Position numbers and translations under genes: made by a program
Notes under the pieces: model-generated
The model's input: only the letters and a program-made list of their open reading frames with translations
Database searches by the model: none
Told to the model about the DNA's origin: nothing
Shown: in pieces, positions 8,940-17,539 of the stretch
How positions within the stretch are numbered: the first letter of the stretch is position 1
How the letters are laid out: the number at the start of each line of letters is the position of its first letter
NCBI GenBank assembly: GCA_029232285.1
Contig: JAOXFI010000035.1
Coordinates: 1 to 35,892, forward strand
Reading direction: 5' to 3'
DNA from: Agmasoma carcini (nom. nud.)
Taxonomy: Eukaryota > Microsporidia > Thelohaniidae
Length of the DNA: 35,892 nt

Positions 8940-9350
8940 ATGCTCTTATTTCTAAATTTAATATTTTCTTCTATTATTGAACTAACAGACAATTCTAATT
9001 CATCAAACAATACCAAAAATTATGAAAAAATTAACAAAAATACTAACTATCATGAAGGTGATATAATACTTATAACTTTAAAGCATTGCAAGTTCTCACA
9101 AGCTGCAAGATTCTTACTCGAAGTAAATGGGCAAACCTTTAGAGAAATTGATGGTCAATCTGATGCAAAATTTCAACATCTTTCTTTCCCTTCAATATTC
9201 ATTGGTGAAAACTTTGTAGGTGGTTATGCTGATGCTATAAAGAATGGAAATGTATTTAAAAGATTACCATCAGACCTTAATAACTTACATTTACCAGAGA
9301 ATGTTCTTAATAATATTATTCATATTGTTGATCAACTTTATAAGAAATAA
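8940..9350 (+). CDS. Secreted or ER-lumenal glutaredoxin-like protein (CKFS)
   Basis: A 136-aa protein. Residues 1-15 (MLLFLNLIFSSIIEL) form a likely signal peptide or anchor, followed by an Asn-rich linker (19-40). The glutaredoxin core has strand DIILITLKH, active-site C50-K-F-S53, cis-Pro strand FPSIFIG (P84) and the NFVGGYADAI motif (G94, G95). A single active-site cysteine makes it monothiol. The core resembles the neighbour at 8335-8748 in order and spacing, so the two are probably diverged paralogues, one cytosolic or mitosomal and one secretory. Yeast Grx6/Grx7, the secretory monothiol glutaredoxins, are the nearest functional analogy. The ATG directly follows CATAAATAAAC. Confidence 0.82.
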   Translation: MLLFLNLIFSSIIELTDNSNSSNNTKNYEKINKNTNYHEGDIILITLKHCKFSQAARFLLEVNGQTFREIDGQSDAKFQHLSFPSIFIGENFVGGYADAIKNGNVFKRLPSDLNNLHLPENVLNNIIHIVDQLYKK

Positions 9351-9393
9351 AAAAAATTAATTAGTTAGTTAGTTATATATATTAGTTTTTAAA

Positions 9394-9549
9394 TATAGGG
9401 GCTCTCCATCTAATTACAAACTTTCATATCAACCGTTAAATACATATTTTCATTATTTCGTATCTATTTGCATACTTTTATACCAAATAATAAATTAGAA
9501 ATTTGTAAGTAGGTATGAAATATTTACAATTAGATGAATAAACCCTATA
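9394..9549. mobile_element. 156-bp MITE, copy 1
   Basis: A 156-bp element whose ends are inverted repeats: left TATAGGGGCTCTCCATCTAA (continuing TTACAAACTTTCATA) and right, read on the opposite strand, TATAGGGTTTATTCATCTAA (continuing TTGTAAATATTTCATA). The same element occurs in inverted orientation at 15683-15838 with the same length. No coding capacity; TA-flanked ends suit a Tc1/mariner-mobilised MITE. It lies between the CKFS glutaredoxin and the 3' end of the RING gene. Confidence 0.8.
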
Positions 9550-9586
9550 TTATAAAAAATCAAATAATATTTTTTAATTAATTTAT

Positions 9587-10357
9587 TTATATTTGTAAAG
9601 CTCCTTCATAGATGTGACCGTTGGGATAAACTCTCTCAATAATTGGTTCTCTACAAACAGGACAGTTCAATGTATTTTTTAACCAATTATCAATACAATT
9701 CTTATGATAACAATGATCACATCGTAATATTCGTACACACTCTCCATCTATAAACTTATCTAGGCATATAATACAATCAGTATGCTTATCATTAGCTTTA
9801 TATATCTCTTCAGGTAACTTTGCTATAGCTGCCCTATTCTCATCTAAAGACACAATAATCATAACTATCAATACTATAGACATAAATAAAGGAAAATGAA
9901 GAAATATTTGTAATATCATACCAACAGGCGTGTATTCACTGTATCTAAACAATATCTTAGGTCCTCTAACTGATATAAAATTAGATATCAATAATATCAA
10001 ATAATTAAACTTAGATATACTAAAAGAATTATTAACAGCTATCCTATGTTGCTTATCACGTATAATAGTCTTATTATCAGTCAAAAACCTTAAAAATTTA
10101 GCATTATCATCAATATCAAGTTCTTCACCAACTGTCCTATACTCTTTAACCCCTTTCGTCAAATTTAATCCATTAATTTCATCTATAGCTAAATTATCTA
10201 TTCTTAAATATCCATCATCACTAAAATACTGTATTTCAGTAACCTTTGGTATCTTAGTAAGCTTTACACAGTCTTTGACACACAAATCTGACTGAAATAA
10301 TGGTATTTTATAGCTAAATAGCAAAAAACTTACCACCAAGTATACCTTTTCCTTCAT
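9587..10357 (-). CDS. RING-H2 finger membrane protein, probable E3 ubiquitin ligase
   Basis: A 256-aa protein with an N-terminal signal or anchor (residues 4-22), a lumenal region of about 120 residues with three cysteines near its start, a hydrophobic stretch at 116-128, a transmembrane helix at about 146-170 and a cytosolic RING-H2 finger. The zinc ligands are complete: C195-x2-C198-x14-C213-x-H215-x2-H218-x2-C221-x10-C232-x2-C235 (CIIC...CDHCYH...NWL...CPVC). The layout matches PA-TM-RING or ER/endosomal ligases that ubiquitinate membrane cargo, though a protease-associated domain is not evident. It is divergent from the Sac phosphatase gene, with only 71 bases between the two ATGs. Confidence 0.88.
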   Translation of the reverse strand: MKEKVYLVVSFLLFSYKIPLFQSDLCVKDCVKLTKIPKVTEIQYFSDDGYLRIDNLAIDEINGLNLTKGVKEYRTVGEELDIDDNAKFLRFLTDNKTIIRDKQHRIAVNNSFSISKFNYLILLISNFISVRGPKILFRYSEYTPVGMILQIFLHFPLFMSIVLIVMIIVSLDENRAAIAKLPEEIYKANDKHTDCIICLDKFIDGECVRILRCDHCYHKNCIDNWLKNTLNCPVCREPIIERVYPNGHIYEGALQI

Positions 10358-10428
10358 TTACTTGTTATCATTTTATTTAGTTTTATACGTTTCATTTGTT
10401 GTTTTTGAAAATAAAAAAAATTTGAATC
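10358..10428. promoter_or_regulatory. 71-bp bidirectional promoter between RING and SAC genes
   Basis: Only 71 bases separate the ATGs of two divergent genes, so both promoters must lie here or within the coding sequences. The plus-strand start is preceded by AAAAAAAATTTGAATC, an A-tract/T-tract context shared with other genes in the window. Confidence 0.5.
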
Positions 10429-11637
10429 ATGTCTCAACTGTTTTTCTATGAGAAGTCAAAAAGACTATCATACCAAAAAGATGCAGATATTATAGATCTT
10501 AACCATGAAGGAATAGTTGATGGTGATTCTTTATACTCATTTAAGGTAGAATGTATATTAGGACTACTTAAGTATAAAAGATCAGATATATTAATGTTTG
10601 TAGAAGAGAGAGTGCCTATATCTGACTCAATGTCACAAATTAAAACTATAAATTATGTTTATCTAAAAGGATCAGATGATATATCGGGATTGAAGAATCT
10701 AATAGAGAATCATAGCTATTATTATACAAGAGATAATGTAGAAGATCATTTCATATGGAATCATGGACTTAAGCAAAGATTTATTGATAGCTTTGATATG
10801 AATCTAGACATTCCTAACCTGGTTTGTGGGTATGTAGAACTACAATTGTACAAAGAAAAGGTCACATTTGAACTTATGATTCAATCACTTATATCTACAA
10901 AGAAAATAGGTCCAAGAATGCTTTGTAGGGGTGTTAATGATAGAGGAAACGTAAGTTTCTTTGTAGAAACAAATTTTATCACTAAAACTAACAAAAATAT
11001 TGAAAGTTTTAAAATATTACGAGGCTCTGTACCTTTATATTGGTCACAAGACGATCCTATCAAACCACAAAAGATTATTTTTGAAGAAACATTCGATGAT
11101 AATATAAAAGCACTAAACAAACACTTTAATAAACTTGATGATGATTATGGCAAAATAGTAATCGTAGATTTGCTTGGTTCAAGGAGATATGAAAATAAGC
11201 TAAGCTGTATGTATGAAGATATTACAGCTGAAAGCGAAATAGATTATATAAAGTTTGATTTAAACTCATATATTAAAGATTTTGACCTTCTGAAAGAAAT
11301 ATTACATGAAAAATTATCTAATATAGATAAGAATAGCATATTTAGGGTCAATTGTTTAGATTGTTTGGATAGGACGAATCTTTGTCAATTTTTAATATTT
11401 GATTATTTTTCAAAATATGACTTTAAAGTGATAAAGACCATGTGGAAAAACAATGGTAATGCGTTATCAAACTTTTTAACTGGTTCAAATGCACTTAAAA
11501 GTGAAGTAGCGTCAGAGGGTAGGCAATCTTTTGTCAATAGAGTTGGTGATTTGGTCATATCAGCTAATAGAATGATAAATAATAAGTTTTATGATTCTAA
11601 GAAGCAAAATTGGATTGACGTTTTGTTATGGTCTTAA
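10429..11637 (+). CDS. SAC1: Sac-domain phosphoinositide phosphatase
   Basis: A 402-aa Sac-family lipid phosphatase that should remove phosphate from phosphatidylinositol phosphates, mainly PI4P. Family blocks are in order: LVCGYVELQ (132-140), CRGVNDRGNVSFFVET (166-181), LRGSVPLYWSQ (197-207), VDLLGS, then the CX5R catalytic loop RVNCLDCLDRTN (C309, R315). The protein ends about 85 residues after the catalytic loop. It has no C-terminal pair of transmembrane helices, so unlike yeast Sac1 (623 aa) it is probably soluble or recruited by partners. The Sac domain itself is also compact. It is divergent from the RING gene. SAC1 is used in the family sense; a Fig4-type function cannot be excluded. 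Confidence 0.9.
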   Translation: MSQLFFYEKSKRLSYQKDADIIDLNHEGIVDGDSLYSFKVECILGLLKYKRSDILMFVEERVPISDSMSQIKTINYVYLKGSDDISGLKNLIENHSYYYTRDNVEDHFIWNHGLKQRFIDSFDMNLDIPNLVCGYVELQLYKEKVTFELMIQSLISTKKIGPRMLCRGVNDRGNVSFFVETNFITKTNKNIESFKILRGSVPLYWSQDDPIKPQKIIFEETFDDNIKALNKHFNKLDDDYGKIVIVDLLGSRRYENKLSCMYEDITAESEIDYIKFDLNSYIKDFDLLKEILHEKLSNIDKNSIFRVNCLDCLDRTNLCQFLIFDYFSKYDFKVIKTMWKNNGNALSNFLTGSNALKSEVASEGRQSFVNRVGDLVISANRMINNKFYDSKKQNWIDVLLWS

Positions 11638-11959
11638 ATAAAAATTTGATGATTGAAATAAGTTTTTAAAATATTTATTGAAATAATAAATTAAAGGTGG
11701 TATGTTTTAAATTTACATCAGGAGAATGATTAGATTTGGATTATTATCATAAAGCGGCTTAATGACACGCAGCTCATTATCTAGTTAATCATAATGACAT
11801 AATACTAAAGTATTTACTAGACTATAAAAACTTTTTACAGAAATTACCCATCATTAACAGTCACATCAGGAAACAAAAGTACTCTACGCCATAAGGCAGG
11901 AATAATAAAACCTTTTAAACAAAGTTTATTTACATCGATAGACTCTTAGTACCACCCTT

Positions 11960-12565
11960 ACGTGTGGGTCATGACATGAAATAATAAAAGGTTATTTATA
12001 CAATATGCTTGTTCAAGCAAAAATATGAAACATAGTTGTATCGATTGCAAACCTTCTCCGCTAATATTCACATTTTTACAAAGAATCTTAATTATCAATA
12101 AACTTACATACGAGAAAGACCGAACCATCAGGTAAAAACACCCAAATCAAACAAAAAAACAAAATAATAAAATTTAATGTAAAAAGACAAAAATTAGGGA
12201 TAATGACTATATACTATTCGTGCTTCGGTAAAAGGCATTATAATTTTTTGATTGTCGATGCTATCTTAGATTGTGATAGTAAAATTTTATAGAAATCATA
12301 CTATAGGATGCATTATAACTGGGTTTAGTGGTATTACACACATGAATTAGCTTATATCTTCGAGATCCCAAAGTGGTATTTCCATGCCAATGGAAAAGAG
12401 GTGTCTATCTATCGACCGCGAGCCAGTTTCCCAGAGTATATGAGGTTATCTTTATTCCCCATGGTGGTGCTTTAGCCTCTGACATTTTATAGCCCAATAC
12501 TAATTGTTACAACTCCGCACCACGTGGAGGTCTGGACTCATCGAAGATGTGAGCCATGACAGCAT
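11960..12565 (+). repeat. Interspersed repeat family, copy A
   Basis: A non-coding repeat shared with copies B (29735-30252), C, D and E. Diagnostic blocks are a TTTACAAAGAATCTTAAT-like block, GACCGAACCATCAGGTAAAA, GGATGCATTATAACTGGGTT followed by TAGTGGTATTACACAC, GCTTATATCTTCGAGAT, AAGAGGTGTCTATCTATCGA and the distal block ACCACGTGGAGGTCTGGACT. The blocks keep the same order in other copies while the DNA between them drifts. No ORF is conserved. The outer boundaries are not sharply defined. 11638-11959 shows nothing else that can be supported. Confidence 0.8.
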
Positions 12566-12738
12566 TATCATACTTTCTTCATAACTGATATATCAATATT
12601 TTATAACCTAAACATTTTCTTAAAAGTATCTTTTTATACATATTCTATCCTATTACAATACTCCAAAAATAACCCATATACCCTTAAAAGTTGTTTTGAA
12701 ACCTTAAAAATATTAAATCAAAAACAATTATATACAAA

Positions 12739-13992
12739 GTTTCACGATATACATTCCAATTGTTTCAATCAAGTTTTCAATATTTTTAATTACAACTTTT
12801 TCAATATTTGAATCAAAATTCTAATCGTTGCAAACACGTTTCCAATAAAAAAATAATTATTTTAAACCATATGGTTAAGAGAAACTATGTTCGTATGCCA
12901 AATGAACAAAGAGAAAGGATATTGGTTAAAATCAGACAGAAATAATCAAACAAAAATATTTCAGAAATCCTGTGAATTAAATTATTGGTTTGTTATAAAA
13001 ATGGTAATAATTATCAAAAAACAAACCAAATAACCTTCAAACAACAGGGTGGTGACCATAAGCCTAAGTTTGATTCTGATCAAAAGGAACAAGTGAGAAT
13101 TGGGTTGATCAAAATCGTGTTATTTCACTAAAGAAACTTTGCAGAAGGATAGAAGTTAATTTAACTTTCAAGTATCTCGTAGCACTGTGGATAGGTTCTT
13201 GAGAGAGTTTCATTACACTATGAAACAGACGATAATAATCACTGCCCCTCGGAAGACAGAAATCAAAATTAGAGAACGTTCATTTTATGGACAAACGATT
13301 CGTGTATATAGAATAACTCATAACCCTGATCAGCTGGTGTTTTTGGACGAGGTTGTTTTGTCGTATTATTCAGACAAAAAAAGATGGTCTTTAATTAGAA
13401 CAACAGCTTTAGCAAGAACATGAAATATTTCTGTAATTGCTGCTATGAACTCTATGGTATGATATACTATAGAGTTCATGATAAGATTTTAACAGGGATG
13501 GACTTTTAGATTTGTCTTATTGGCATTGAAGCCGCTTGCGTTGAACATGCATTTTTGGTCCAGTTTTATAATAGATAATGCTCGTATACACCATTACGAG
13601 AGCTCGTCTGAAACTATTAACTGTCTAAGTTTAAAGATAGAATATCTTCCACCATATCCCTCTTCTTGAATCCAATTGAGAGTTGCTTCTTTAAATGTAA
13701 AATTTTTGATATTAAAGGAAAGGCAAAAAAACATAGTTGAATCTGGTTTATGGGAGATAAGTGCTTACAATTGTGATAAGTGTTTTAGAAAATTCCAAGA
13801 TATATCATCAAGTCGAGAAGACTAGAAAACATTTTTCAGTAAATGAGTTTAAGAATTTATTTAATTAAATAAAAAATATATTTGAAACCTGATTGCAATG
13901 TTGGCATAATAATTGCATATATTGAAAAAAAGTTGTTGATATGGAAATTATTAGAAATTTGATTGAAACAACTGCCAAATAGTTTGCGAAAC
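12739..13992 (+). mobile_element. Decayed Tc1/mariner (IS630-superfamily) transposon with ~110-bp inverted repeats
   Basis: The left end (about 12739-12850) and right end (about 13880-13992) are imperfect inverted repeats of roughly 110 bp. Both start at GTTTC(A/G)C, share TTGTTTCAATCAA about 24 bases in and then an ACAACTTTTT-TCAATAT block. Outside lies AATTATA on both sides, consistent with insertion at TA. The repeats enclose a broken DDE transposase (separate entry). Exact termini and target duplication cannot be fixed by eye. Confidence 0.75.
12871..13825 (+). pseudogene. Tc1/IS630-like DDE transposase, broken
   Basis: Begins with an intact ATG (MVKRNYVRMPNEQRERILVK) but hits stops and frameshifts throughout. 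Recognisable pieces, in frame-shifted order: the N-terminal helix-turn-helix region; VDRFLREFHYTM, and the longest open segment at 13187-13423 containing the first catalytic region (VFLDEVVLSYYSDKKRW); the second (FIIDNARIHHYES, about 13565-13600); and the third (IEYLPPYP, about 13635-13665). These are the D, D and D/E sites of Tc1/mariner-type transposases. No functional product is expected. Confidence 0.85.
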
Positions 13993-14219
13993 CCAATACT
14001 ATAATTTAAATTATTAATTATTAATTCGGTATGAATTATTTTATTACCAAAGACCAATAAAACTAGGCATATAAAAAACCATAAATTTCTCACCTGATTA
14101 AAATATAAATAATAACCACAATTAAAAAATATATTTCTGAATTCGACAAAGATTAAATTTCTGGTTGTTTTCTAAGGCATTTCAATTAATAAAATAAACG
14201 TAAAACCATATTAAAGATA

Positions 14220-14990
14220 TCTCTCCTACAAAAATGGGTTAGAAAACATAATAATGAAGAAAATGAAAAAAATGTGACAACTGGAATAGAACAGTTGATA
14301 TCAATAATATTTATTTAATTTAATATGATTGAATATGAATCAAGCGCCAGAGAATGAGCCTTTCATAAAGAAAAATACATCAATGGCGTTTCCCTAAACC
14401 AAAGTTATCAAATTTGCAAATGAGTGGTAGACTAAGAATTACTAAACAGTGATTATTTGAAGACGAATGCTACTATAGTTGTATTACTTTTTCGAAAAAA
14501 ATTTCTTTAAAATCTATAATTGCTCTAAGATGCAAAGGGTAGGGTAAAAGAAAAAAGACTATGCCTATAAACGAAACTGTTAAATTTGGTCAAAATAAAT
14601 ATTGGTCTAGGTTGCATGAGCAGAAATAAAGTTAAAAATTTGGTGTTTTACATTAAATTTAAAATATTTTATATTATACTAGAATGATTTAAATGAGAGG
14701 TACGAAAAATCCAATTTTAAATTTTAAATCCTATTAAGACAATAATATGTTAGACCAGATTTAATAGGAGCCGTATCTGAACTCAAACGAGCATCTGTAG
14801 GTTTATTTAAAGCAAAAATTAAGAAATATTGTTTTTTTAAATGAAGCAAATCTAAAAAATCAACATAGTTGAATATAATCTGGCATCTAGATTATATTGT
14901 AGAACACTGGTAGATTTTATGAGTGGCAGAATTAAAAAGGTTATATCATACATCATATCAAGAAATAGCACTGATATAATCCAAAAATGA
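14220..14990 (+). pseudogene. Highly decayed Tc1-like transposase remnant
   Basis: Scattered plus-strand frames resemble Tc1 transposase in order: GRVKEKRLCL...NLVKINIGLGCMSRNKVKNL (about 14530-14650), corresponding to the region just before and at the VWGCMS block, then LVDFMSGRIKKVISYI (about 14905-14955), like the C-terminal LVDSMPRRIQ block. Many stops and frameshifts separate them. No inverted repeats were found. Confidence 0.45.
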
Positions 14991-15059
14991 AATTTTAATA
15001 TTTTAAGACTTTCAAACAAACTTTTTGAGGTACTGTATATAAAATTTAAAAAAAATCAA

Positions 15060-15345
15060 TAAAATGTCTCTTATTCCCCTATTGAAACATATTTATCTAT
15101 CCATACATCAATTTTCTCATAAATGATATTAAATACTCCCAAAACCGTTCTATATTATTTGTGTATGTACCGTGTGAAGAAAATAAACCTCGACTATGAT
15201 TTACAAACCTATATTGTAGACTTTAATTGATTGTTATGAATGTATAATCACCAGCCATGAGAATACTACCCCACTAATAAATTGTTAGAGTGTATTTGAT
15301 GGTGTTGTGGTTTGTTTATTTTCAACACAAATATCTTTAAAATAT
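15060..15345 (-). pseudogene. IS1595/ISXO2 (Merlin)-type transposase remnant
   Basis: The minus strand encodes FVNHSRGLFSSHGTYTNNIE followed by RFWEYLISFMRKLM, the characteristic NHS..F..xxG.HTN.IE..W block that holds the last catalytic residue of ISXO2/IS1595 transposases. It is preceded, after a frameshift, by a degraded TIY*WGSILMAGDYTF segment corresponding to the T(I/V)xSDGWxxY second-catalytic block. The N-terminal zinc-ribbon part could not be found. Confidence 0.65.
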
Positions 15346-15682
15346 TGTCATTTTCTTCTATAAATGAATAAACATATATTAAAAAATTAAGGTTGATTTA
15401 TATATCAGCGTAAGTATGATTATACTTCGATAATAAAATAAAACCTGTTTTTAAGATTAACAATATGTAAATCTATCACAACAATAACACTTAAGACAAA
15501 ATATTTTGATTAATATCAAACAATGCTAATAATCTATTAATGAAAGCTGTTATTAAAATATAATGATTGTATTTCAAAGGTAAAATAATCCATTTAAAGT
15601 TATTTTTTTAAATACAATATAAGTTTAGTTTCAGTTGATCAAAGCTCTTTGTAAAATTAAAATAATTATTTTGTATATTTAT

Positions 15683-15838
15683 TATAGGGTTTTTCATCTA
15701 ATTGTAAATATTTCATACCTACTTACAAATTCATAATTTAGTATACAAATAGAGACTAACTAACTAATATTAAATTAATATATATATTTGTTTACCGATT
15801 GATGTGAAAAGTTTGTAATTGGATAGACAAATTCTATA
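15683..15838. mobile_element. 156-bp MITE, copy 2 (inverted relative to copy 1)
   Basis: Starts TATAGGGTTTTTCATCTAAT and ends with ATCTAATTACAAAC-like sequence inverted (GTTTGTAATTGGATAGACAA to TATA). Read on the minus strand it aligns with 9394-9549 end to end, including an internal block AATTTGTAAGTAGGTATGAA. Same length, diverged interior, with a TAACTAACTAAT run inserted or expanded. Confidence 0.8.
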
Positions 15839-15899
15839 ATAAATATACAAAATAATTATTTCAATTTTATAAAAATATTTAGATTTACGTTAGTTAAAT

Positions 15900-16035
15900 A
15901 TTATAAAATGTCCAATTTTGTATGGGGTGGTATTATAGGACGAAACAAAAAATGTTTCTTTTAAAAACAGTGAACTTCAGACGAGAATATTACAATAATT
16001 CAATTTTAGTGTATGAATTATTTTTTAAAAAAAAA
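15900..16035 (+). pseudogene. Possible Tc1/IS630 transposase fragment
   Basis: A plus-strand frame reads MSNFVWGGIIGRNKKCFF, then after a shift FRREYYNNSILVYELFF. This resembles the VWG.IS..GK...F...S..Y...L...L stretch preceding the second catalytic residue in Tc1-like transposases. It is short and only suggestive. Confidence 0.3.
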
Positions 16036-16140
16036 TTTTAATAATTTAAAATTAAATTTAAGCTTAAAATGCTGTTATTATTGATTTCAAGTGTAAAGAA
16101 GCCTTTTTTCAATATTTTTAAGATGTGTCGATTAAAAAGG

Positions 16141-16497
16141 TACTGCAAAGTGATAACGTTGGAAACAATGGCCAATTGGACCATAACAGATCAAGGGGCA
16201 GAGTATGACCATTAAAATACGAATAATCTTGCTCATTATGATTAACTAGTTAGCAGCCAATAGATATATACTTCAAGATCTCTCGTAATAGCACTAAGCC
16301 CAACTATAACACATCCTATAATATGTTGTTGTAATTTCAACATCATGAAGGCATAGCAATCAAATTTTTATACTTCCATTTACCAAAACAAGATAAGTGT
16401 ATGGTCGTTATTGTTTGATTTAATAACTTTTAACTTTGCCTGTTCAGCTTTATAGATCTATTGATATTAAGATTCTTTGTTAAAATAAGCGGAGAGT
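16141..16497 (-). repeat. Interspersed repeat family, copy D
   Basis: Read on the minus strand it carries, in the family order, ACAAAGAATCTTAATATCAA, an AACGACCATACACTTATC block, TTGTTTTGGTAAATGGAAGT, TATAGGATGTGTTATAGTTG followed by GGCTTAGTGCTATTAC, and TGGTCCAATTGGCCATTG with AACGTTATCAC. It lies 80 bases upstream of the thioredoxin start, so it may overlap that gene's promoter. Confidence 0.75.
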
Positions 16498-16576
16498 GTT
16501 CCAATTTATCCTACTTTGTTTAAGGTTTTTATATTTTTATTATTATTAGAAAGTTTTTAGTAAAAAATTTAACCCT

Positions 16577-16897
16577 ATGGTGTTAAGAAAGGAAAGCAAA
16601 GATAACGCTGTAATCTATAAATTCTACAATGTAAGTTGCCCACCATGCAAGCAAATGAGTGAACTTATGGCTAGTACAGGCATTGCAAAAGATGTAAACC
16701 TAGTAGAGGTTGATGTAGGAGCAGAGGAGGGTCTTAAAATTGCACGAACTTACTCAGTCTCATCACTACCTACATTAATTCTTGTTGATAAGTCAAATAA
16801 TGGTGCAGTTATTTCTAAAAGCGTAGGTTTCAACAGAGGTACATTTGAGAGCACGTTCAATGAAATGAAACAAAAATATTTTGAACTTAACAAATAA
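16577..16897 (+). CDS. Thioredoxin
   Basis: A 106-aa classic-sized thioredoxin, a general cytosolic disulfide reductase. Active site C21-P-P-C24 lies in FYNVSCPPCKQM; the usual WCGPC is altered (Ser replaces Trp before the first Cys and Pro replaces Gly), which should change redox potential. The cis-proline loop is intact (SVSSLPTLILV, P65), as is a central strand VEVDVG where the family has VDVD. The ATG follows AAAAAATTTAACCCT, combining the A/T-tract and CCC start signals. The repeat copy D ends 80 bases upstream. Reduction would need thioredoxin reductase encoded elsewhere. Confidence 0.92.
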   Translation: MVLRKESKDNAVIYKFYNVSCPPCKQMSELMASTGIAKDVNLVEVDVGAEEGLKIARTYSVSSLPTLILVDKSNNGAVISKSVGFNRGTFESTFNEMKQKYFELNK

Positions 16898-16940
16898 AAA
16901 ATTGAATGCATAAATCTTTAAATTATTTATATATTAGTTA

Positions 16941-17010
16941 GTTATTCTATATATAATTTTTAGTTATTCTATAGATAATTTTTAGTTATTCTATAGATAA
17001 TTTTTAGTTA
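16941..17010. repeat. 22-bp tandem repeat, three copies
   Basis: GTTATTCTATAGATAATTTT plus TA is repeated three times with a 22-bp period; the first copy reads ATATATAA instead of ATAGATAA. It lies in the 3' flank of thioredoxin. Confidence 0.8.
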
Positions 17011-17092
17011 ATATATTTTAAAGCTAATAACATATATTTTATATTCAATATATGATTAATCAACATATTTTAAATTCATAATTTTTATCCTT

Positions 17093-17356
17093 ATGATAAT
17101 TCAAAGATACATAAACGCAACTATAAATGATAAAATAAGTCAAAATGGCCTAATAATATTCTGTAATGGCCCATTAAGTGATAAAATACTTAAAATAAAG
17201 CTTTGGGACAACTGGAAGGCTTCTGTTGTTGATAAAAATTATGATGTCATCATAGTTGGAGATATTCAAGAAAGTTTTAAAAAATTATACAAAAATATTT
17301 ATAATATTTCAAATCCTTCATTTACTAACGATGGACCAGTTACATTTCTAATATAG
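17093..17356 (+). CDS. Short DTD-like protein retaining the Gly-cisPro motif (putative split DTD partner)
   Basis: An 87-aa ORF. Its N-terminus (IIQRYINATI...NGLIIFCNG) and the VDKNYDVIIVGD strand can be aligned with the start and the central strand of D-aminoacyl-tRNA deacylase. The C-terminus NPSFTNDGPVTFLI carries the DTD C-terminal signature NDGPVTF (G81, P82), whose Gly-cisPro excludes L-aminoacyl groups in DTD. The SQFT catalytic-site motif is not present (VGDI is in its place), and the middle of the fold is missing compared with the usual 145-150 aa. A true DTD gene lacking the Gly-cisPro motif starts 183 bases downstream, with tRNA-Gln between. Only the C-terminal motif is strong; the rest of the alignment is by eye. 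The ATG follows CATAATTTTTATCCTT, similar to the leader of the DTD gene (AAACAATCCTT). Confidence 0.55.
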   Translation: MIIQRYINATINDKISQNGLIIFCNGPLSDKILKIKLWDNWKASVVDKNYDVIIVGDIQESFKKLYKNIYNISNPSFTNDGPVTFLI

Positions 17357-17426
17357 TAAATAAATAATAATTCTATTTCTAATATATTTATAAATTATAC
17401 AAAACTATAATAATATATTAAAATTA

Positions 17427-17498
17427 GGTTCCATAGTGTAATGGTTAGCACATAGGATTCTGATTCCTGTAATCTGAGTTCGATTCTCGGTGGGACCA
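17427..17498 (+). tRNA. tRNA-Gln (anticodon CUG)
   Basis: A complete cloverleaf without intron: acceptor GGTTCCA/TGGGACC with one T-G pair, D arm GTGTAATGGTTAGCAC, anticodon stem TAGGA/TCCTG around the loop TTCTGAT (anticodon CTG, reading CAG), and T arm CTGAG-TTCGATT-CTCGG. Internal A and B box sequences for Pol III are present in the D and T arms. A T7 run follows at 17502-17508. CAG is a minor Gln codon in an AT-rich genome; the CAA-reading tRNA must lie elsewhere. Confidence 0.97.
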
Positions 17499-17501
17499 TT
17501 A

Positions 17502-17508
17502 TTTTTTT
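17502..17508 (+). terminator. Pol III T-run terminator after tRNA-Gln
   Basis: Seven consecutive T residues begin four bases after the tRNA 3' end, the standard RNA polymerase III stop signal. It lies within the 41-base gap before the DTD start. Confidence 0.85.
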
Positions 17509-17539
17509 ATTTTGAAAATTTTAAAAAAAAACAATCCTT

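Noticed and set aside
13857..14093. 78-codon hydrophobic minus-strand frame
   Set aside because: It covers the right inverted repeat of the Tc1-type element and its flank; antisense to transposon end DNA.
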